Shown: positions 30,730 through 40,924 of the stretch, in pieces | Position numbering within the stretch: position 1 is the first letter of the stretch | Layout: each line of letters begins with the position of its first letter | NCBI RefSeq assembly: GCF_022539665.2 | Contig: NC_081332.1 | Span: 7,592,303 to 7,656,302, forward strand | Direction: 5' to 3' | Source of the DNA: Daphnia carinata | Lineage: Eukaryota > Arthropoda > Branchiopoda > Diplostraca > Daphniidae | Length of the DNA: 64,000 bases | The notes under the pieces: generated by a model | The model's database searches: none | What the model was told of the DNA's origin: nothing | What the model saw: only the letters and a program-made list of their open reading frames with translations | Position numbers and translations under genes: made by a program

Positions 30730-31183
30730 TCAAACGATCGGTATTCCAGACCACAAAATCCGGTAGTTCGATTTCAAGAAAGACCGAATACCAGAGGTTC
30801 CAGTAAGGACAGAAACTTCAATCGTAGCAGAGAAAACAGCCCATACCACACCAACTATAATTCACCACGAAGAGAAGGTACCTCCACGGGGTATAGACAA
30901 TCCAATTATCAAACTTATCAGCAATCACAAAGACTACCGTACAACAACAGACCGATACTACAACCAACCAAGCTTTCAACCCCATAACAATCAACAAGTG
31001 TATCATCAAAACCCAGCCTATTCTCATCAATACCCACAGCCACGACAAAATCAACCAAACACCACCGACACCCTTGGGAATAGAATTATTATCTGCCACG
31101 AGTGCAATAGAAGTGGACACATTGCACGAGAATGTTCGACAGATATGGCACGTATCAACAATCCGAACCGCCGTCAAATGTAG
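30730..31183 (+). pseudogene. Gypsy-3 nucleocapsid: Arg/Asn/Gln/Tyr-rich tail and CCHC knuckle
   Basis: After a stop at 30727, an Arg/Asn/Tyr/Gln-rich region leads to CHECNRSGHIARECS (about 31103-31145), a standard CCHC knuckle. It overlaps the protease frame by about 50 nt. Confidence 0.75.
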
Positions 31184-32328
31184 TAAACACAATATCCCTA
31201 CCAAACAATTCCCCAACATGTAATTTAGAATCACCGATACCCAAACTAATACGCATACCCATTCGAATTTTTGGAAAAGAAATTAACGCTTTAGTAGACA
31301 CAGGAGCCGCAGCCAATTTAGTTTCAGACAGCATATTTTTCTACCTAAAAAAGAGGGAAGAACTTAAACAAATTTTAAAAAACCCCTCGCCAATATTCAG
31401 AACGGTGTCAGGAAAAATACTAAAATCAATGGGGAAATTTGATTTTTCAATTATCATTAACGACAATCACGTCATTAATCATGATTTCTTTATCATGGAA
31501 AACTTAAACGAAACTTGCATCTTAGGATTAGAATTTTTATCAAGCAACAATGTAAAAATTAATACCAGAAACAGGCAGATCAATTACGACCATTTTGGAA
31601 TAGAACATAGTTTTGGAACCAACATACACCCAATGTACAGCCTAACATTTGGCAAAGCAGGCATTCACATCCCACTTCTCCCAGACCGTTCAACAGAAAA
31701 TAATGACAACAATGACCTTACCGAAGCACATTACCGCAGCCTAGAATCTTTCTCCCAATCAGACAATACCAAGAAATGTAGGCGGATTAGACAAACCCAA
31801 GAAAGTGAAGTGAATAACATCTCTGACGAGATACGCATTAAAATCGAAATTCTATTGAAAAAACACAAAGCTCTATTTACTGAAAAGGAATCAGATTTGG
31901 GTTTAACAACTGATGTAAAGCATCCCATTAACATAGGATACAGCGCCCCAATTATTCAACGATTGCGCAGGACCCCAGAAGCATTAAAACTTATTGTCAA
32001 AACAAAAATCGAAGTGATGTTGAGTAACAAGATTATTAGGGAAAGTCACAGCCTATTTGCAGCAGCAATTCTAATGGTACCCAAACAAGGTGGAGAAATG
32101 CGTATGTGCATTGACTATAAGGCACTGAACAAAATAACCGTAAAAGGCAAATATCCTTTACCAAGAACTGACGACACCATTGATGCATTGAGCGGATCAG
32201 TTTACTTCTCGACATTGGACTTACTGAACGGCTATTGGCAAATCGAGATAGAAGAACGCGACAAACACAAAACCGCCTTCATCTGTGAATTTGGACAATA
32301 CGAATTTAATAGAATGCCATTTAGATAA
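31132..32328 (+). pseudogene. Gypsy-3 protease and first half of RT
   Basis: The 398-codon segment has ALVDTGAAANLVS (protease), CILGLEFL, and RT blocks MRMCIDYKALNK and FSTLDLLNGYWQIEIEE. It stops at RMPFR (TAA at 32326-32328), where MPFGL-x-NAP should follow. Confidence 0.88.
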
Positions 32329-32873
32329 ACAAATGCACTAAGCATGTTTTAACGAGCAATGAATAACATCTTGAAATCAGTATTGTTCAAATTCCGATTG
32401 GTTTATCTAGATGACATCAGAGTGTTCAGTAATAATATTACAGAACATGTGACACATCTAGAAACAGTGTTTAAGCGTCTTAAAGACGCAGGAATAAAGT
32501 TTAAAAGAAAGAAAGGTGAATTCTTCAAGGAAGAATTATTTAGGGTACATTGTCTCGCAAAAAGGAATAATACCAAGTACGAAAAAATTAGATGCAATCA
32601 TCAAATACCCAACTCCCTAAAACGTGAAAGAATTGAGCTCATTTTTAGGTCTGGCTAGTTATTACAGAAAATTCATCCGGGCTTTTGCTGATAAAGCCTA
32701 CCCACTGACAGCGCTCTCGAGAAAATCAGCCGAGTGGAAATGGGAGAGGAACTAAGGACGCCTTTGACTGTATCAAGAACTGTCTCATAACTAGACCTAT
32801 CCTAGGGTATCCAGATTTCACGCGTGAATTTATCATCTACACGGATGCTTCAGGATACGGAATAGGAGCAGTC
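32329..32873 (+). pseudogene. Gypsy-3 RT palm (YLDD) and thumb
   Basis: It has RLVYLDDIRVFS near 32400, the catalytic box, then frame changes. SFLGLASYYRKFI near 32640-32690 and the RNase H entry FIIYTDASGYGIGAVLG near 32830-32875 are in other frames. Confidence 0.8.
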
Positions 32874-33836
32874 TTGGGTCATGTACAGACTCTACCAAAA
32901 TCAGCGGATTCAGCGGAATCCGACGTACAGGAGCCCCGTGAATCAGACAGCGCGAGAGTCGTCATAGCGTATAGCTCTAAACATCTAAACGACCGCGAGG
33001 CGAAGTGGTCAACCACAGAGAAAGAGGCTTACGCAATTATCCACGCAATTGACGTGTTTAGAACATATTTATACGGACGCAGATTTACCGTATTTACCGA
33101 CTATAGGCCTTTAGAATGGCTAATAAACAAAACAGAACCCGCAGGAAGATTAGCTAGATGGGCACTAAAACTCCAAGAATTTAACATCGCCATTGGGTAC
33201 CGGCCTGGGAAGTCGCACCAAAATGCTGACACCTTAAGCCGTATTCCCATAGTGCCACTAGCACGAGTAGAAACAAGGGCAACGGAAAAAGAAAGTGTCA
33301 TAAGAGAGCTTGAAAATATTCGAAAGGAAAGTGAAAGATTAAAGAACACATTACAAATCGAAAGATTAAGGAAACAAGAACACCTTGAGAGAGAAAATAA
33401 AAGTATTCAAAAAGAAAGCGAAAGTGTCGAAAGAGAAAGTCCAAAAAAGGAAATTGAAAGTTACGAGAGGGAAAGTCTTCAGAAGAAGAGCGTAAGTTTC
33501 GAAAGAGAAATTGAAAGTGAAAGTAAAAGGTCTTTGAGAGAAAGGAGATGGATAGAACTACAGCAAGCAGATAAATATTCCCAAAAATTAATGAAGAAAA
33601 TACAAGAAGATAGCCAGAAAAGTAAAAATAGCAGATTCAAGAGCAAATTTATAATCAACGAGAAAGGTCTATTAACAGATAGGCAAGGAAAATTAGTAGT
33701 CCCTATAGCGTTAGTCACAGGGATTTTACGAGCGAACCATGATCACATGTTAGCAGGACATTTAGGAATCGAAAAAACAATAGCCAGACTTCGAGAGCAA
33801 TACTTCTTCCCACGCCACGAAGTATCGAGATTCTAA
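32874..33836 (+). pseudogene. Gypsy-3 RNase H, charged linker and truncated integrase
   Basis: The 320-residue segment holds the rest of RNase H (STTEKEAYAIIHAI, VFTDYRPLEWL, HQNADTLSRIP). It is followed by a linker of about 130 residues rich in Glu, Ser, Arg and Lys (ERENKSIQKESESVERES). The integrase His pair (NHDHMLAGHLGIEKTIARLR) follows, and then the sequence stops after YFFPR and a few residues. The Cys pair and the whole DDE core are missing. Confidence 0.82.
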
Positions 33837-33862
33837 GACACCTTCAAATTTTCTTTTCACAG
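33837..33862 (+). promoter_or_regulatory. Candidate splice acceptor directly before env
   Basis: The tract TTCAAATTTTCTTTTCACAG ends exactly at the A of the env ATG (33863). The pyrimidine tract and CAG make it a strong 3' splice site by consensus, fitting a spliced env mRNA. Confidence 0.6.
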
Positions 33863-35182
33863 ATGGAACTGATACTGATATTCATCCACTTACTCACCAT
33901 CATTCCATCCACGTATCCCATCTATTCAACCGTATGCGACTGCAACAACGTAAAAACCAGAGGAATTTTAGATATAGAGGCGCCATATTACTGCAACAAC
34001 AAGGAAACAGATACAGCACACTTACCCAGGATACCCACGTTGTACACTTTAAAAACGACACAGAAACCAGCAGCTTCTTGGAAAGGCTGGACATGCAAAC
34101 AATGGATAAAAACAAAGAAAGTAACAGGATAATTTTGGATCGAATCCTTCGATACAATATATTCACAAGAAACTAAACTAATAACCCCACTGGAATGCTG
34201 GCAAATGGTGAACGACAAGAAGTGTGGCGATAACAACATGCAGACCGGACCAGCAGACCTGAGTTTCACATGCACACCAACAGGCGAAGGGAAATGGTAT
34301 GCCATAAAAGAATACCATACCCTCAACTGTGTAGCAGAACAAATCACGCTACGACAGGAAAAACCAGACGATCCAATCGAGAGCCCTTTCGAGCCGTTGA
34401 ATACCACCCAACAGGAAGGACACTTCATTCAGAATCAAAACACAATTGTGTGGGGAGATAGAACAACAAATAACTCATACTCACAAACGTTGATTAAGGG
34501 AAATGGATATCTCGAACTCCCAAGATTGCCAGAATACGAGAATACCAGCCGACTCTACGACACCAATCGACAGATCGAGATTTCGTTCCTAAACAAACCA
34601 GATAGAGGCATCACACCACAAGGTTACATAGTGGTGGGTAGACCGCTCACATACCTAATTTTTCCAACGGAAACTACAAGAAGACTGTACGAGATGTTCA
34701 AAACAACTATAAATACATGTATACACAATACTCACCTGGATACATCGGTGTGCAAAGATTTTAGGGAACACCAATTAGCCAAACGGAAACGATCCATTCA
34801 GCAGGAAGTTACATTCTTGCTTAACGCTTCTCTCGGAGATTCAGACGCCGGTAAACGTCTATACAGCATTTCGTACGCCTGGGGTTCAATAAGAATGGGA
34901 TATCAACAGGCAATCGGAATCAAGGAAAAAGAACAGTTAATAGTATACAACGCCACGATATACATTACCTACAAACCTGGAGAAAGTAACACAATAATGG
35001 CCCATTATCGTCTAAATAACAGTGACCCACTGCCATCAGGATCAGAATTCGAATACATCGTAGATCAAACAATAAGACTTCATAAAACCAATATTTGCAT
35101 CACCGAAGCAGAAGCAGATCGTCTAGTTGCAGCTACCTGTTCAGACTTTTCAACACGCTCGATCAACAAAATTATCAGTTAA
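33863..35182 (+). pseudogene. env: Gypsy-3 Env N-terminal region with signal peptide and KRKR site
   Basis: The ATG at 33863 starts a hydrophobic leader (LILIFIHLLTIIPSTYP), then STVCDCNNVKTRGILDIEAPYYC. A stop at about 34130 and a frame restart at 34205 break the ORF. The second segment is Cys-, Trp- and Asn-glycosite-rich and has a furin-type KRKR at 34781-34792. It resembles virus-type glycoproteins carried by invertebrate LTR elements, and I cannot assign the viral family. Expected role: surface glycoprotein. Confidence 0.65.
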
Positions 35183-36220
35183 TTTCACAAGAATCGTATC
35201 TATGCATTACCGTAGGCATGGGCCAAATAATCAAACTGGCAGAATGCAGAGAAGAAGGAAGTGAATACGCAAAAACAACAATGGATCTTCGAAACTGTAA
35301 ACACCAATCCTGATATCCTAGAAAGTTTTCCCGATACAACATTAGAAGAAATGCAGGAAATTCTGCAAGAACAACGAAAGGCAATCACAACCACGATTAA
35401 TTCGCCACTATTCGGAGGAATTTTAAAAACTAATCACGCCAGCGGAAATATAATCTGGGACATAATTGCCTGGGGATTATTGAAAAATGGGAAAGCACCG
35501 AATGAAAAATGTCTAACACACCACGGAGTAAACTAACAAATGACATTAGAAGAATGTGACAACGAGTGGCCGAGATGTCAAGAAGAACTAAGAAAACTGG
35601 TGAGCAGCAACGATCCATTAGTGCAATCACAAACTACGGTAGCCAACTGCAGTATTTCAACAGAAAGAGGACAAGCTTTTGAATATACATCTGATTTCAC
35701 CATCAGACCGTTAAACAAAAACACCTGTGTCAAAGCCAACACGACAATGCTAGTCGTTGAGGAATGCGCTAAAACTAGCTCAATCTGGGGCACATTCGAG
35801 CACACAGGACAGCTCATGGCAACAGATAGAACTGGGTTACATTCACCTTCATCAGACAGGAAGTGTCTAACACAGAGAGTAGGACGAGTGAGCCTGGGGC
35901 ATTGTCACGGCTCCAGCCAGAAACAACATTTCAGCTTCGAATATCGGAATCAACACCAGCCAAAAACGCTTTCAGCGGCAGCCATCATTGCACTACACAC
36001 TCAACAGCCATTGGACGGGAAAACACTCCCATCCCTTCCGCCACTAATGAAAAGAGAATTCAACAACCAATCAGAAAGGAATGAAACATTGACCCCGCCC
36101 CCTGCCGCGCCCACAATGGAAGAAGCCACCAACAAGCACTACAACAATTACAAAGCCCACAATAAAAACAACATTGGGAACAACGACAAAAACAACGGTA
36201 AAAACTACGACTACAATTAG
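35183..36220 (+). pseudogene. Gypsy-3 Env middle region, possible beta-trefoil lectin-like domain
   Basis: Frames change near 35100-35260 and at 35536. The segment 35540-36220 contains three spaced blocks: FEYTSDFTIRPLNKNTC, WGTFEHTGQLMATD and KCLTQRVGRVSLGHC followed by HFSFEY. The pattern of CL/CV, L-x-x-C and QxF/W-like blocks resembles ricin-type beta-trefoil lectin repeats. This is a resemblance by eye only. 35261-35536 reads as an alpha-helical region. Confidence 0.45.
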
Positions 36221-36630
36221 GCCAGTTACAAACACAGCAGCCAACAAACCCACAACGACGCATAAAACTACAACTAAACCCAGTATGACATCAACTTCAA
36301 CAAACCCCCCCCGCAACTACAAAGCAAATAATCACGTCAACAAGCACTAAACTTACCAGTACAACTAGACCTACAACAACTGTTAAAATAACTTCGACTT
36401 CAAAAACCACTACAACTACGTCAACGACAAGACGAAACGCCCACCACGACGAGATCCACAACAACAGCGACAACAACAACGCGCCAACCAAGCTCAACTA
36501 CGCAAAGTACGACGACAGTGAAAGAGAGTCCAACGACCCCACAATCGTCAACACAGACAGCCAGAATGACCACATTAGCTACAACAGAAACTACGTCTAC
36601 AACAGAACCAAACAAAATCAAATTCCGGCC
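36110..36630 (+). pseudogene. Gypsy-3 Env Thr-rich mucin-like stalk
   Basis: Across three frames (two single-base slips, one near a run of seven C at 36305-36312) the sequence keeps a Thr/Ser/Pro-dominated code (for example TTTKTTVKTTTTIRP), about 170 residues. Such tracts are heavily O-glycosylated in mucins and some viral glycoproteins. Confidence 0.65.
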
Positions 36631-37908
36631 ATCGAGGAAAACAATATTCAAAATTTACCGCCAGCAGAGTCCCTGTTAATGGATCAGAAAACTGAAGAGT
36701 CACTAATTAATGAGAATTTGGAGAGCGGTCTACCTAAAAACATCGAAGAATTCAACGACAAGATTAAATACGAAATAAATAAGATGCACGACCAATATAA
36801 AATCAGCATTGAAACAGAACACGAAAACAAACTCGCTAAAGAAATAAGAGACGTCTATTGTCAACTATCAGCAATCAAAAGAACACAGGCTGTTACCTTA
36901 GCTCAAACCAACGGAATTTTGGCTGCAGCAGCAGTAGGTTTACCTATCTGCATGAGACTACAATGCTTCGGTCAAGCAATGACACTTCAACAATGCGAAG
37001 CAAAAAGAATTTTTATATCAGCAAATGAAACCAAGTGTAGATTTCAACCGTTCTTTACTTACGAAGGAAAGAACTGTACGATCGGAACAGATGGATGGTC
37101 AATTCATCCATACTCCGATTGTTTTTGGAAAAAACCTTTAGTAAAATTAAATAGAAATCCACACACCTGGGATCACAACTCTACAGCAGGAGATTGGATA
37201 CGCCAAAAACCTAGCATCCACATGCCTAATTTAGACCTCATTACAGAATTTGAGGAACTCCATCCTAATGATTTCGACTTCTCACTGAAAAGTCATCCAG
37301 CACACGAAAAAATGGAGATGGAACAATTAAATATCCTGAATGACATAGTAGGTAGAATGCAAGAAGGAAATTCCAATTCTGTTGGAGATATTGTGATGTC
37401 AGAACAACAAGATAACCAAATAGGTCATATGTTTTCATGGTTCGACAAACTGAAAATAATAAGCCTATCAGTGATTGGATTTGTGCTATTCCTCGTATGC
37501 TTACGGATCTTCATCGTTTACAACCCTATCTCGAAGATTAAAGAACATATCCGCAGAAACCGGAAGTTTGCAAGAAGATACGACGATGGCTTGGAGGAAG
37601 AACATGAACTCACATCAATGATTCCAGCACGAGAACCAACTTACCATTCCGACATAACCATTGATCAACCGTTCACAAGAACGTCCGCCCCTTCACAACT
37701 GACAGCAGAAAGACAAGGTCAAATACGTCCTCCACAACCAAGCACACCAAATTCATTAATCTACCCATCTATCGAAGAAACTGACTCATCCAAACGATGT
37801 ACAGGAAAACACACTACATGCACTTGCGTCGTCGGGTATGGCATGGTCTGGGAAGACCTATGTCGTTGCATGGTAAAAACAGACAACAGTAATTTAGCCA
37901 AAAAGTAA
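36631..37908 (+). CDS. Gypsy-3 Env C-terminal ectodomain, membrane anchor and tail
   Basis: This is an open segment of 409 residues from the Met at 36679, and the frame is open upstream too. Residues about 75-190 are Cys-rich (AQTNGILAAAAVGLPICMRL, LQQCEAKRIF, CFW). Residues about 200-235 are acidic. A transmembrane helix (SLSVIGFVLFLVCLRIFIVY) lies at about 268-290, followed by a basic cytoplasmic tail and a Cys-rich end. It is the least damaged part of env. The protein could be a class of glycoprotein shared with negative-strand RNA viruses of arthropods, which I cannot confirm. Confidence 0.7.
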   Translation: MEENNIQNLPPAESLLMDQKTEESLINENLESGLPKNIEEFNDKIKYEINKMHDQYKISIETEHENKLAKEIRDVYCQLSAIKRTQAVTLAQTNGILAAAAVGLPICMRLQCFGQAMTLQQCEAKRIFISANETKCRFQPFFTYEGKNCTIGTDGWSIHPYSDCFWKKPLVKLNRNPHTWDHNSTAGDWIRQKPSIHMPNLDLITEFEELHPNDFDFSLKSHPAHEKMEMEQLNILNDIVGRMQEGNSNSVGDIVMSEQQDNQIGHMFSWFDKLKIISLSVIGFVLFLVCLRIFIVYNPISKIKEHIRRNRKFARRYDDGLEEEHELTSMIPAREPTYHSDITIDQPFTRTSAPSQLTAERQGQIRPPQPSTPNSLIYPSIEETDSSKRCTGKHTTCTCVVGYGMVWEDLCRCMVKTDNSNLAKK

Positions 37909-38240
37909 ATCCCCAAGGTCACTGAAATTAGAAGTAGCCATTAAACAAGTATCCATTAACTAATTAGTTAATAACATAGCAAATTAGCACCCCTCCAGTT
38001 AAAAACGCACTTACCAACAATTAAAAGCTTCAACAATTAAGTTGATTATTTTTTTTTAGATCCATGAAATCGTAAAAAAAAAATTCAGCAACTCACTCAC
38101 TTACCATTATTCACTACTTTGAAACTTTATAGTAAAAACAAACAAACAAACAAACTCAAATAACAATTTTGTATTCCCAACACCTTAACTACAAAATCAA
38201 AAACAAAAACAAGTAATAACACAAACACCAGAAAAGAAAA
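37909..38240. other. A-rich non-coding spacer after env
   Basis: It has A/AAC-rich sequence with short AAACAAACAAAC repeats near 38140. No ORF is present. Confidence 0.5.
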
Positions 38241-38609
38241 TCATCCGTCCGTGGAATCACGTTCGGGAAGAGGATCGCCATAAAGAAGATAATTGAAGAT
38301 CTGCGCTACATGTTTCATGGCCAGGCGATCGTCATGCTCTTCTTGAAGATGCTGTCGCATCAAACGAGAAGAAATTGGAGTAGGGTGATAAATATCATCA
38401 CCCGACTCTAGCCACCAAAGGAAACGGGGGAATTTCAACGGGTAAATGTCACGATATCGCGCATACCCAAGATGGTTACTAAAAGAAAAAGGGTTATTAT
38501 AACAACAAACAAACGAAAAAAAAATTTAAGGGAAGAACACCTACAGATAATAATAATCATTAATCCACGGGCGCTTGTAACTGAAATCCCGCGGCGACAA
38601 ATCCGACAT
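38241..38609 (-). CDS. Antisense two-exon gene, 100-residue product (unrecognised)
   Basis: On the minus strand, exon 1 runs from the ATG at 38609 to 38545. A 66-nt intron (38544-38479) starts GTAGGT and ends with a pyrimidine run and TTTTAG. Exon 2 runs 38478-38241. Exon lengths 65 and 238 nt sum to 303 nt, exactly 101 codons including TGA, with no internal stop. The protein is aromatic-rich (SYKRPWINDYYY in exon 1, FPRFLWWLESGDD in exon 2), has no signal peptide or membrane helix, and matches no family I recognise. It lies between env and the ankyrin gene and opposes the element. Confidence 0.55.
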
Positions 38610-39213
38610 TTTAAAGGCCAGCCGAAATAAAAATGAAAAAGAGGCTCCGATCTTCCGAGTGGAAACTCCAGAAAAGGCTTGAAGGAGTGGAAAAAATTGA
38701 TTCATCCAGCGCAGACAATGCAGTATCGACCTGTGATCGATATCGAAAAACATACACATATTCGAACACCCCCATGAAAGTTTGAATAACAACAGAAAAA
38801 GCAGTGCTCTCTACAAAAGGAAGACGACGACTAACTCACGAAGAAAAATAAAAAACACAAGAACCCCTCGAAGAAAAACGACAATGACTAAAAAAAGGAA
38901 TACAGAAAGTTCGAAAGACGAACGAGATAGTCATAGAGTCGCCCTGCATGTCAGTGAGACATAAGCAGTAGACAACGATTTTTACTAAAACAGGTTATAA
39001 AACAGAAAAAGGATCATATTAAATGCATCATTACCAAATTTAAAACACAGAAACAAGAACACAAGAGAAAACGAAAAAGCAATATGAAGATCTTTGAGCA
39101 AGCAAGTTTTTGCAAAATGCAAGAACTAAACTCTTCCCAGTGTCTCGAAGACATAACTCCAACAAAGTTTCGCAAAGTAAAGTGCGCATTACAAACCAAC
39201 AATTCATCTCAAA
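38610..39213. other. Spacer with a candidate promoter for the ankyrin gene
   Basis: Between the two accessory genes lies a Lys/Arg-coding stretch without a recognised domain and a TATAAAA box at 38996-39002 on the plus strand, about 210 bp before the ATG at 39214. On the minus strand, ATCGATATCG lies near 38730-38740. Confidence 0.4.
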
Positions 39214-40824
39214 ATGGCCCATAAAAACATCGCTCAAGATGACAAAATGGAAGTAACCATCATCCATCAGGAGACGAAGAGAGTATACGAGCTAATCACT
39301 ATTAGCGATAGCGAAAGTGAGGATAGTCAACAGGACTGCAGAGCAAAAGTGAATGCGAAAAGTGTGGGTGAAAACAAGCAATTAGTGCGATACATGGGAT
39401 GGAACAGAATTGAAACAGAGAAGAACGACTTTTTCGGAAATGAAGAAAGACTGAATGACAGCAGTAAATCAAGTGAAAATGAGAACGAGGGATTAACGGC
39501 GTATAGTGGAATAGCACCCGATATGGAAAATGACTACAGTGTTGAATTTACAATAGGATACGACAGTGACGACTATCTTCAGTGTGACCCTCCCCAAAAA
39601 CGCAACAAGCCAGACGACCAAAAGGGGGGAACAGAAGCATGTAAAAACTGTCGGATGAAAACGATAGCATCCATATCAATATCCCGAGCAGAAAAAATCC
39701 AACTGCGAAGACAAGCCATGATAGATTTAGAAGACGGTAAACTATCATTAACGATGATGGGAGGTCCAATACAGGTAATATGAAGGTGCATCCAACATAA
39801 ATTCAAAATGCAACAGGGTTGGCCAAGACAGAAGGTGGCCACATTCCTTAATAAAGATATAAGGAAGGACATACGCTACTCCACGCAAGCGTACGAAGAA
39901 GTAGATACGACATCACAGATCTCCTACTATCCTTTGGAGCGAATCCAGAAATCCTATATCACGGAAAGACAATTGGGCATATCGCAGCAGCTGAAGACGA
40001 TATACTATTACTACGAATCCTGAAGCATAACCACTGCGAATTTACAGCTCGCAACACAAGTGGAGAAACACCTTTAATGTTGGCGATTTCACATGAAAAC
40101 GAAGAAATTGCGAAGTTGATATCGACACCAACAAGTATCAACATTGCAGGACCAGATGGCAGAACCGTTTTGCACTATCTAGCCATGTATGGCCTAGAAA
40201 ATCTTGCAAGGCAAATTTGCGCAAAGAGAATCATCAACATCAACCAACAAGATGATTCGGGCGAAACCGCCTTACACGTAGCAGTCGGATTCAACCGAAT
40301 CGACATGATTGAGATATTACTTTTACATGGAGCAGATGCAAGGATAAAAGACTCCCATGGACGCACGACTGGATCAGAAGCATGCAGTAAAGAGTGCAAG
40401 CCATATTCCAAAAATGGGAACAAAAACATAACGGTAATTCCCTAACCGAGGTGAGAAGAAAAGAACAATCACAATACCGTCGCGAGGAAAACAAACAAGC
40501 CATAATCAATACAGCCGAAATACCGGGACGAAAGAAAAGCAAGAATAAAAGAAGAAAAGAGAGAAGACAATAAACCAGCAACTTTATTCAAATCATGCAA
40601 TTCTTTTTCTTAAATTTTAGGTGGAGGAACAAGTATATTATTCAACAATAGCAACAACTGTAGTCGGTGACGGAAAATACAAATTGGAGGACCAGTTCTT
40701 CTTATCGAAGAGGGGAAGGAATGTAACGAGCCCAAAGGCTATCCAAAGGAAGCCACACCTCATACATCTCTCAAGCGTTCCACAAGTGAAAGTGAACGTA
40801 TCTCCTCCCACTTTACCTTCATAA
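39214..40824 (+). CDS. Ankyrin-repeat accessory gene of Gypsy-3 (three predicted exons)
   Basis: Exon 1 (39214-39774, 187 codons) is acidic and Ser-rich (ITISDSESEDSQQD near residue 30) and ends CAG/GTAATA. Exon 2 (39864-40433, 190 codons) starts after an AG and holds about five 33-residue ankyrin repeats (for example EGHTLLHAS, SGETPLMLAIS, DGRTVLHYLAM, SGETALHVAV). Exon 3 (40621-40824, 68 codons with stop) follows TTCTTTTTCTTAAATTTTAG. All junctions are phase 0 and the sum is 1335 nt, or 444 residues. An alternative donor GAG/GTGAGA at 40451 would need a frameshift. Exon 3 overlaps the polypurine tract and runs into the LTR. The ATG has AAAATGG context. The ankyrin fold is clear; function and origin are not. 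Confidence 0.65.
39775..39863 (+). other. Predicted intron 1 of the ankyrin gene (89 nt)
   Basis: It begins GTAATA and ends TAAG. It removes a TGA at 39781 and a TAA at 39852 that would otherwise separate the acidic exon from the first ankyrin repeat. Both flanking codons are intact. Confidence 0.55.
40434..40620 (+). other. Predicted intron 2 of the ankyrin gene (187 nt)
   Basis: It begins GTAATT (a weak donor) and ends with a strong T-rich acceptor. It contains another basic open stretch (RKKSKNKRRKERRQ, ending TAA at 40571) in a different frame, so an alternative exon end is possible. Confidence 0.4.
40709..40721 (+). promoter_or_regulatory. Gypsy-3 polypurine tract
   Basis: AAGAGGGGAAGGAA lies directly before the 3' LTR and is the expected plus-strand primer. 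Confidence 0.85.
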
Positions 40825-40924
40825 TTTGTGTTCTATAGTAGTATAAATACTGTATGTTTTGTAACTTGTAAGGCGGAGTTGTTTAGGCAAATCCACTGAC
40901 AATACACGGGTTCGAAACTTTACA
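40722..40924 (+). repeat. Gypsy-3 3' LTR (203 bp)
   Basis: This is a direct repeat of 28220-28423, followed by ATAT (40925-40928). Confidence 0.92.

Larger units (their letters stand above)
28220..40924 (+). mobile_element. Gypsy-3: 12.7-kb env-carrying LTR retroelement with extra 3' genes
   Basis: It is bounded by 204- and 203-bp LTRs (TGTAACGAG...TTTACA) and an ATAT duplication. The order is LTR, leader with a splice donor, gag with a long coiled coil, CCHC knuckle, protease, RT, RNase H, integrase N-terminal domain only, splice acceptor, env, antisense gene, ankyrin-repeat gene, polypurine tract, LTR. It is much longer than a usual 5-8-kb Gypsy element although the integrase core is deleted. 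Gag, pol and env have many stops and frameshifts. Confidence 0.92.

Noticed and set aside
38782-38964. Basic 60-residue ORF between the accessory genes
   Set aside because: It is low complexity (Lys/Arg/Thr) from A-rich sequence, with no domain or splice support. It may be leader sequence of a neighbouring gene.
39775-39816. A shorter 42-nt intron ending at AACAG before GGTTGG
   Set aside because: It is very short and leads into a frame without ankyrin homology. The 89-nt intron ending at 39863 joins the repeats in phase.
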